From: G032773895 sp965248935
Lineage (GTDB): Bacteria > Pseudomonadota > Gammaproteobacteria > Pseudomonadales > Cellvibrionaceae
Assembly (NCBI GenBank): GCA_965248935.1
Contig: OZ252214.1
Coordinates: 4,650,001 to 4,714,000, forward strand
Reading direction: 5' to 3'
DNA length: 64,000 nt
Both the position numbers and the translations under genes were made by a program. How positions within the stretch are numbered: the stretch's first letter is position 1; each line of letters opens with the position of its first letter. Below are positions 20,501-29,500 of the stretch, piece by piece. Under the pieces are notes generated by a model. The model did not search any database. It was not told the origin of the DNA and saw only the letters and a program-made list of their open reading frames with translations.

Positions 20501-23500
20501 GGCGAAGTAGAAAGTGTGCTTAACTCTTTGCCTGAAGTAAAACAAAGCGTTGTTGTGGTCAGAGGTAAAGAGGGTAGAGAACAATTAATTGGGTATGTTG
20601 TTATCGCAGACGGATATGACTTCGAGGTCGATAGATTGGCAAGCGACATACAAGTTTTTCTGCCAGATAATATGCAACCATCGGTATTTGTTACTATTGA
20701 CTCTCTTCCATTAAATGCTAATGGGAAATTGGATCGCAATCGCTTACCTGAACCGGACTACATTACACAGCAAGTGTATGTTGCTGCAAGTACCTCCCTG
20801 GAGAAAGCAGTATGTGATATTTGGGCGGAAGTATTAGACATTAAAAAACTCGATAGCAGCGAAATAAAAATCGGTATTAAGGATGACTTTTTCAAACTTG
20901 GAGGAAACTCGATTTTAGCTATTCGATTAGTCAGTCTGTGTAATATGACCTTCCAGTCTGAGTTGTTGGTTAGGGATATTTTTGAGTGTAAAACATTAGA
21001 ACGTACAGTGTCGTTAATTAAAGAGTCTCAGGGAAAATTTAAGTATAGTAAATATCAGATTGAAGAGACTAAAAACAGTATTAACGATGCTAAGAGCTAC
21101 CCTTTAACCAATGTTCAGCAGGCATATTTATTTGGACGTTCCGATCAGTTTTCTCTCGGCAATGTTTCTACACAGGTATATTCAGAATTATTATTTAGTT
21201 CAATTAATCGTGGTAAACTGGAAAAAGCGCTCAATCTATTGATCAAACGGCACGCATCACTTAGAACGGTTTTTAGCGATAATGCGCAGATAATATTACC
21301 CAGCGTTGACCATTATACTATCGTTGATCACGGCGAATTAGGGAAATCCCAATTAGAGGCAGTCCGTCAAGAGTTATCTGATAAACAATACGATGTAAGT
21401 CGTTTTCCTTTGTTTTGTTTTGAACTTAGTCGAAATAAAAACGAGACAATCCTTCATTTAAGTGTTGACGGCTTAATTATGGATGCGGGAAGTTTTGCCA
21501 TATTTTTTAAAGAATTTATACAACTGTATAATGTCAAAAATATGGATCTACTCTGTTTACCTGAATTGCCAATACATTTCGGTCTCTATGCAGAAAAACA
21601 CGAGCAAGTTCGCTCTAGCGACCTGTTCGATAAAGCGAGAAGCTACTGGAAAGAGAGAATCAAGGAATACCAGTTTGATGCGCAATTGCCGTTAATCTGT
21701 AGCCCAGAAAACATATCAAAACCTCAATTTTCTCGAATAAGTAAAGTAATTCCAAATACTGTCTGGGAAAAAATTGAAGCCAAAGCGCAACATTTACAAT
21801 TGAGTTCAACCAGTGTTGTTCTTTATCTGTACGGGTTAATCTTAAGTAGATGGAGTGGACAAGGCTCCGTTTGTATTAACCTAACATTGTTTAACCGTAT
21901 GCCCTTACACGAGCGAGTTAACGATATATTAGGTGATTTTACGGTTTTAGAACTATTTCAGTTTGAACGTCACACCAGTAACAATGTGAGTGCGAATATC
22001 CGCCAAGTGCATCAACGGTTATGGAATGATATTGAACATAACGTATTTGACGGTATTGATGTGCAGCGGCTAATTCGCAAACAACAAAATATACCACAAG
22101 GTCAAATTATTTCTCCTTATGTTCTCACCAGTGTATTAGGGAAAAACAATACGGATACAGAAATGTTTGCTGGTTATTTAGGGCAGGGATATTCCATAAG
22201 CCATACCTCTCAAGTTTATTTAGATAACAAAGCCTATGTAACAGATAAGGGCTTTGTAGCGGAATGGGATTATGTGAACCAGTTATTTGATACCGATACG
22301 ATTCAAGCAATGCACAATGATTATTGCACGCTAATTGAAACCTTAGCGGAACTTGATTGGCAGGAAAGCCAACCTGCATTACCACTTGCACAGCACGATC
22401 AAAAAATAATTGAAGGAGCAAATAGTGAATACCGACAAGAAGTCACGCAGAACTTAATTGATATTTGTTTTCAACATTCGGACGCAGAGGGAACAAATAC
22501 GGCTGTAATCGATGCTTTGGGTAAATACAGCTACAACAAACTGAAACAAACCAGCTACCGAATCGCTAACCATCTACAGCAAAATATTGCACTATACGAA
22601 AATCTTTCGTTTTATACCAACACCTTAATTGCAGTCTTAAGCGAAAAAGGGTTCGTTCAAGTATCGTCCGTTCTGGGGATCATGCAAGCTGGGGCGGGCT
22701 ATTTACCATTGCATATAGACTGGCCACTAGCGCGTATCAATTCAATACTGGAAGAGGGAAGAGTGACTCAGGTATTAGTGTCACGCTCACAGTACGAAGA
22801 TCAAATTAAAAATAACCCTCTAGCCAGCGCCTATACCTGGCATATTATCGAAGATATTAGTGAAGACATCTCTATTTCGTTTTCGAGCGATGGGCTTCCC
22901 AAAGTTGCTCTGGACGATATTGCCTACGTGATATTTACATCAGGCAGTACTGGCAAACCTAAAGGGGTAACTCTCTCTCATCGGAGTGTTGTCAATACAG
23001 TTTTATCGGTTAATGAACGGTTTAACCTCAATCGATCCGATAAAATATTTGCATTGTCAGAGTTAAGCTTCGACCTTTCTGTTTATGATTTTTTCGGTAC
23101 GCTGGCTGCGGGAGCCTGTATCGTTTTTCCTCTCCAAGAAAAAACTAAAGAACCAGAACACTGGCTTGAATTAGTTCAACAACACAACATAACCCTGTGG
23201 AATACCGTGCCGCAATTAATGCAATTGCTGGTAGATTGTGCGCAGCAAAAAGGTTGGCATATGGACTCCCTGAGACTGGTGATGATGAGTGGGGACTGGA
23301 TACCTCTATCTCTGCCCGTGCAAGTTAAATCCAATGCTCGCTCTGCCAAGGTGGTTAGTTTGGGTGGAGCAACAGAAGGCAGTATATGGTCTATTTGGTA
23401 TGAAATTAAAGAAGTAAACTCAAACTGGGCCTCCATTCCTTACGGTTATGCAATGCCTTCACAAAAAATGTATGTGCTCAATGACTGGTACGAGCATTGC

Positions 23501-26500
23501 CCTATTGGGGTAAAAGGAGAAATTGTTATTGGCGGCATGGGTGTGGCGCAAAATTATTGGCAAGACAGAGAAAAAACCTCGGCAAGTTTTATCAAACATC
23601 CCTCTCTTGGAAGGCTGTATAAAACAGGGGATATTGGCTGTTGGAATAATGCAGGATATATAGAGTTTCTTGGCCGTAAGGACAGTCAAGTCAAAATAAA
23701 TGGTTATAGAGTTGAGCTTGGAGAAATTTCATCCAAGCTTGATGAAATCAAAGGCATTGGGAAATCCCTGTGTACTATTAAATCAAATCAGGTTGCGGCA
23801 TATGTAACCCTAAAAAACCAGGACAATACCAAGTCGGCGGCGTTATCAACGAGAAAGAGAACGGGAAAGAGAACCGGAAAGAATAAAAATATAGACCCAA
23901 ATGAATTTAAGTTAGGGCAACGAGGATTAAGACGAGACCTGAAAGCAGAGTACACATTTACAATATTGACTCAAGATGAAAATGCCTATAGAGAAAGAAA
24001 AAGCTATCGGGAATTTACCGGGGAGCCTCTTGGGCTAGATCACGCTTCACTATCAGACCTGTTCAATCGAGAATTTAGTTCTTCAAGTTCAAACGTTGCA
24101 TCTAGGCAAGGTATTAATGAATATAAAGGTCAACAAACTTCACTAAAAGCGATTGAAACGCTCTTGGCTTTACTGAGTGGTTTGAAATTAGACGATAAGG
24201 TTTTGCCAAAATACCTGTACCCCTCCGCAGGGAGTACTTACGCAATTCAAACCTATGTGCATTTTTATGATAACCAATCAGACTTCAAAGTAGGGCGGTA
24301 TTATTATCACCCTGTCGATTATTACCTTGCCCCTACAGAGAATAATGCCACACATCTTTTCAGCAGTGACGAATTTTCCTTTTCGCTAGAATTTCAGCTT
24401 CACTTACCTGCAATTCAAGCCTTATACGGCGACCAATCATTGCGTCTAGCCTATCTCGACTTAGGACATATACTTGCCTTTGTTGATAAAGGATTAAAAA
24501 AATTGGAATTGGATTGTGAACTTATTATTAATGAAGATATAAATACAGACAACTCTGTACTGGCACGGGTAAATGTATATAGCCGCACTAAAAATAAAAA
24601 CAACAAAAGGTCAATATCCGATTATCTTTCTCGTTGTGATTTTGAATTATTGTTAAACGATGGGACTGACTTATGCGGGGAAAGCTTTGATATTAATTTA
24701 TCATCTATGAACATAAAAGAACGCTTATCCTATCAAATACAAATTCTCAGTCAGGCATCTGGTCTTGTAGTATTAAAGGGAGAATCTAAAGCTTGCCAAC
24801 TTGTTCGTTCTGCATATTGGACACAACGTATTTCAGAGGCACTATATAAAGAGAATATTGGCAGTTGTACTCTTGGTTATGTACCACGCGAAGGCATCAA
24901 TTATTGTTTCACTTTGGGTAAGATTAATCCAGTTTTACGACAAAAAAGTGAAAGCCAGTTAAACAGTCATTCCATTGACGATATTCTAAATTGCCATCTT
25001 CGAGAACAGTTACCGGAGTATATGCTTCCAAAACATTATATTCTTTTAGACGAAATTCCTTTGAGCGCAAACGGTAAGATTGACTACAAACAGTTACCCT
25101 CACCAAATATTTCAGAAATTGAACGCAAAGTGCCAGAGAACAACCTTGAACGTAGGCTATGTTCTTTGTGGAAACAAAACCTTGACATAGATACCCTGGG
25201 AACCAATGAAAATTTTTTCCAACTAGGTGGTGATTCAATTATTGCTATTCGACTTGTTGCAGCGGCTAAACAAGAGGGTATGCTATTTTCAGTTGGCGAT
25301 ATATTTAGTAAGCAGACAATTTCAGAACTAGCTGAGTTGATTAAACAAAACAAAAATACACTCAATGAGCAACAGGAAAATAATTATGAGGCTTATTCAC
25401 TATTAAGTGCCAAGCAGAAATCACATTTACACTCACACAATATTTTGCAATGTATCGACAGCTATCCCGCGACTCAATTGCAACTTGGTATGCTACTGGA
25501 GTCTAGAAAAAATCATGGAGTTTATCACGATCTATTCAGTTTTATCGTACATGCTGAATTTAATCAAGAAGAATTTTTAGAAATCCTTCGCCCAATAATT
25601 CGTAAACACGAAACCTTAAGAACAGGTTTTATTGAGGATGAAGATGCAGGTTATCTCGCCTTTGTCAAAAATGACATTAGCCCCAACATAGAAATTCTTA
25701 CGGAAAAAATAACACTTGGTGAGCTGACTGAACAAGAGCATATACGCTCTTTTACATTTGGAGAAGCAGGTTTATGGCGTTTCTTAATAGATAGAATTGT
25801 TACCTTAGAAAATGAGGGGGAAAATCAGTTTCGAATAAATATATCTTTTCATCATGCCATTTTGGATGGTTGGAGTATTAATCTATTTATAGGAGATTTT
25901 ATTTCTGCCTATCTCAATAAATGCGTTAATACTACCCCGCAGACCAACGTATTACCAAAATATGGCGAATATGTTTTGGCGGAAAGAAAAACGATGGACG
26001 ACCCTAAAATGCAGAGCTTTTGGGAAGGCTATCTCAAGGGTTACGATCAACCCAGTTTTATGCTTATTGGTGCGGAAAATACGAATAAAAATTCAACCGG
26101 CGCCAACCTTTTGCTAGCCGAAAATACAATAGGAACCAATGATTCCAAAACATTGCTTGATATTTCAAGCTCACTGAATGTCTCTGTTGACTGTATCTTT
26201 CTTGCTATTTACCACCAGGTTTTGTGTCGATTATACAATGCGAATGAATTAAGCATTGGGCTTGTTGTAAATAATCGTTTAGAACAAGACGGCGGAGATA
26301 AACTATTAGGTTTATTTCTCAATACAATACCTCTCCGACTTAAGCGGACGGAAGGTGACTTTGCAACAATAATAAGTAACCTAGCTGTTGAAAAAAATAA
26401 GCTAATGCAATATAGGTCCATGCCTTACAGCCATATCAAAAATATGGCAAAAAAACAAAACGATCTGTTTCAATGTGCATTCAATTATGTGCATTTTGAG

Positions 26501-29500
26501 CGCGACCACATATCAGAAGAACTCAAAGGTACAGTAGAAAGCATATATGACTTTGAAAAAACAAATATTTCCCTTGTACTTCGGGTATCACGAGAATCGG
26601 AACAATTTTATTTATCCGTAAAAGCCGATGCTAAACGAGTCGATTCGCTTCTCTTCGACCAGATAGTTGTCTATATCAAAGAAAACATTACAGAGCTTAT
26701 CCGTGGTGTTTCAAATACTTTATTAAAGTTAAGCAATAAAGACACGAAAAAATTGCAAAGTTGGAATTCAAGCAAACGAAATTATTCGAACAACAAAACA
26801 CTTCACGCTCAATTTGAAGAGTGTGTGAGAAACTACCCGGATAAAACGGCACTCAGCTATGGTATAGGTTCTGATGATATTGGCACTGAGATGAATCCAA
26901 AGCCAATAATGACTTATCGAGAGCTTGACGAACAAGCAACGCGCTGGGCGCACGTTATTAGGGATGAGTATCGGAATAAATACAACAAAGAAATGCCAGC
27001 AGGTACATTTGTAGTGCTGTATTTCGAACGTGGTATTGAAATGATCATTTCGATACTGGCAGTATTAAAAGCGGGGGCAGCCTACGTACCCCTTTCTCCG
27101 AACTATCCCGATGATCGAAGTCAATTTATTATTGAAGATTCTTCAAGCTTTCTTTGTCTGACTCAGAGCGCACTCCGGGAAAAACTTTACTGTGTTATTG
27201 AAGCATTAGAAAACCCACCCATATTGTTATGCTTACAGGAAAAAAATAATTCGAATTGCTTTACCCATATTAGCCAAGACGCAAAGCCTGATGCTATAGA
27301 CAACTTAAGCCAAGCTAATGACCCTGCTTACGTTATTTATACTTCTGGCACAACAGGTGTACCAAAAGGTGTTCCACAATCTCACCATAATGTTCAACGT
27401 CTGTTTGCAAGTTCGGATACCCATTTCCAATTTAATCAGAATGATGTGTGGGTGCAGTTTCACGAATATACTTTTGATTTTAGTGTATGGGAAATTTGGG
27501 GAGCCTTACTTTTTGGTGGCGAACTCGTGTTACCTTCACGAAACTGTGTTCGAGATACATCGCAATTTCTTCAGCTTTGCAGTGAACGTAAAGTATCGGT
27601 ATTGAACCAAACCCCTAGCGCGTTTTATGCACTTGCAGATACCGCCATAGATGATCATTTTAATATTGAAAATTTAAGATACATTATCTTCGGTGGCGAC
27701 AAACTCAATATTGCACGCCTGCAAACTTGGTGGAATGCCTATGGTGATAAAAAGCCTCAGCTAATTAATATGTACGGCATAACCGAAACTACGGTGCATG
27801 TTACTTACAAACCCCTTTCCTTAACCGATGATGGCTTGTCCTCCAATATTGGCCAACCCTTACCGGATATGCAAACTCATATTCTAGATGAGAACATGAT
27901 TCCCGTTCCTATTGGTGTACCGGGAGAGCTGTACATTAGCGGCGCAGGTTTAGCACAATCCTACCTTAATCGTGATGCCTTAAGCGCTGAGCGGTTCATC
28001 GCATCCTGGGTGGACTCCACAGAAAAATATTCTGTTGAACGGCGGTTATATAAGACCGGCGATACCGCTCGACGACTAGCGAATGGAGAGCTAGAGTACT
28101 TTGGTCGCAATGACTTTCAAGTGAAAATTCGGGGCCATCGTATTGAACTTGGTGAAATAGAAGCGGCTTTGTGTGCTATGCCAGAAGTAAAACGCGCTTT
28201 TGTAATCGATAGTGAACGTGAAAATGATGGCAGCAAATATCTTGTTGCCTATATCGTTGTCAGTAAACCCTATGTAAATGATCGAGTTTGCCAACAGGAT
28301 TGTAGAAAATACCTCACTGCAAAATTACCGGAATACATGCTGCCCAGTGTATTTATTGTTATTGACGAAATTCCATTAAACGCAAGTGGAAAATTAGACA
28401 GAGATAAACTACCCACACCGTTATTCAACAATATTGATAACTATGTTGAACCCGCCAACGAAACGGAAAGAAAATTGTGTAACTGCTGGCAAGAGATACT
28501 GGGCCTCACCAGGGTCAGTGTTACGGATAATTTTTCCCGTATCGGCGGCGACTCCATTCTTGCCATTCGTATTATCGCCAAAGCGAGAACAATGGGGCTG
28601 TACTTTGGCGTACAAGAACTTTTTTCCACGCCGACAATTAGAGATTTGCAGCAGCATATAAAATATGAGGACTTCCAAGTAACTTACGAAGCATTTTCTC
28701 TACTTGGGAAGGAGAAAAAACAAGAATTAATGCAATATTTGCCTGAAGAATATAACAAACTTGCCGACGCTTTTCCTGCTGCAAGAATGCAAATTGGTAT
28801 GCTGCTTGAATCTAAGCTAGAAAAGAGTACCTACCATGATATTTTTAACTATCATATTCCCTTTTCTTTTCAACAGGATTTGTTTACCAGTCTAGTTAGA
28901 GAACTTATTAATCGACACGAAGCATTAAGAACGGCTTTTATTGAAGATAAGGACGATGCTTATATTGCACTTGTATACACTAAATTAGAGCCTAATATCG
29001 AGATATTAGCTTCTGAGAGTATGCAAAACTGGAATATCGACAAGATTATATCTCACGAACAGGCTCGACCATTTGATTTTTCTATACCAGGCTTATATCG
29101 CCTATTAGTGAGTAATGTAGAAGAATCTTCGTTTCGTTTAACCTTCTCCTTTCACCATGTCTGTGTTGATGGTTGGAGTGTGGCAAGCTTGCTTAGCGAA
29201 TTTGTATCAAAGTATGCATACAAATGTAACCAGGGCTCACACGATAATAATTCACAGAGTGATGAAAAGAAACTACCGCTAAGCTACGGCGAATATGTTC
29301 GTAACGAGCGTATGGCAATCCAGGATTCAAAAACAATTTGTTTTTGGCGTACGTATTTAGAAGACTATGAGCCACCGCTTTATCCAATTGTAAAACCTGA
29401 ATACGCAAAGGGGCGCAATATTGAAAAAAACAATGTTGAAAAAAACAATATTGAAAAAAACAATGTTGAAAAAAGTGATGTAGAAAAAAGTAATGTTGAG

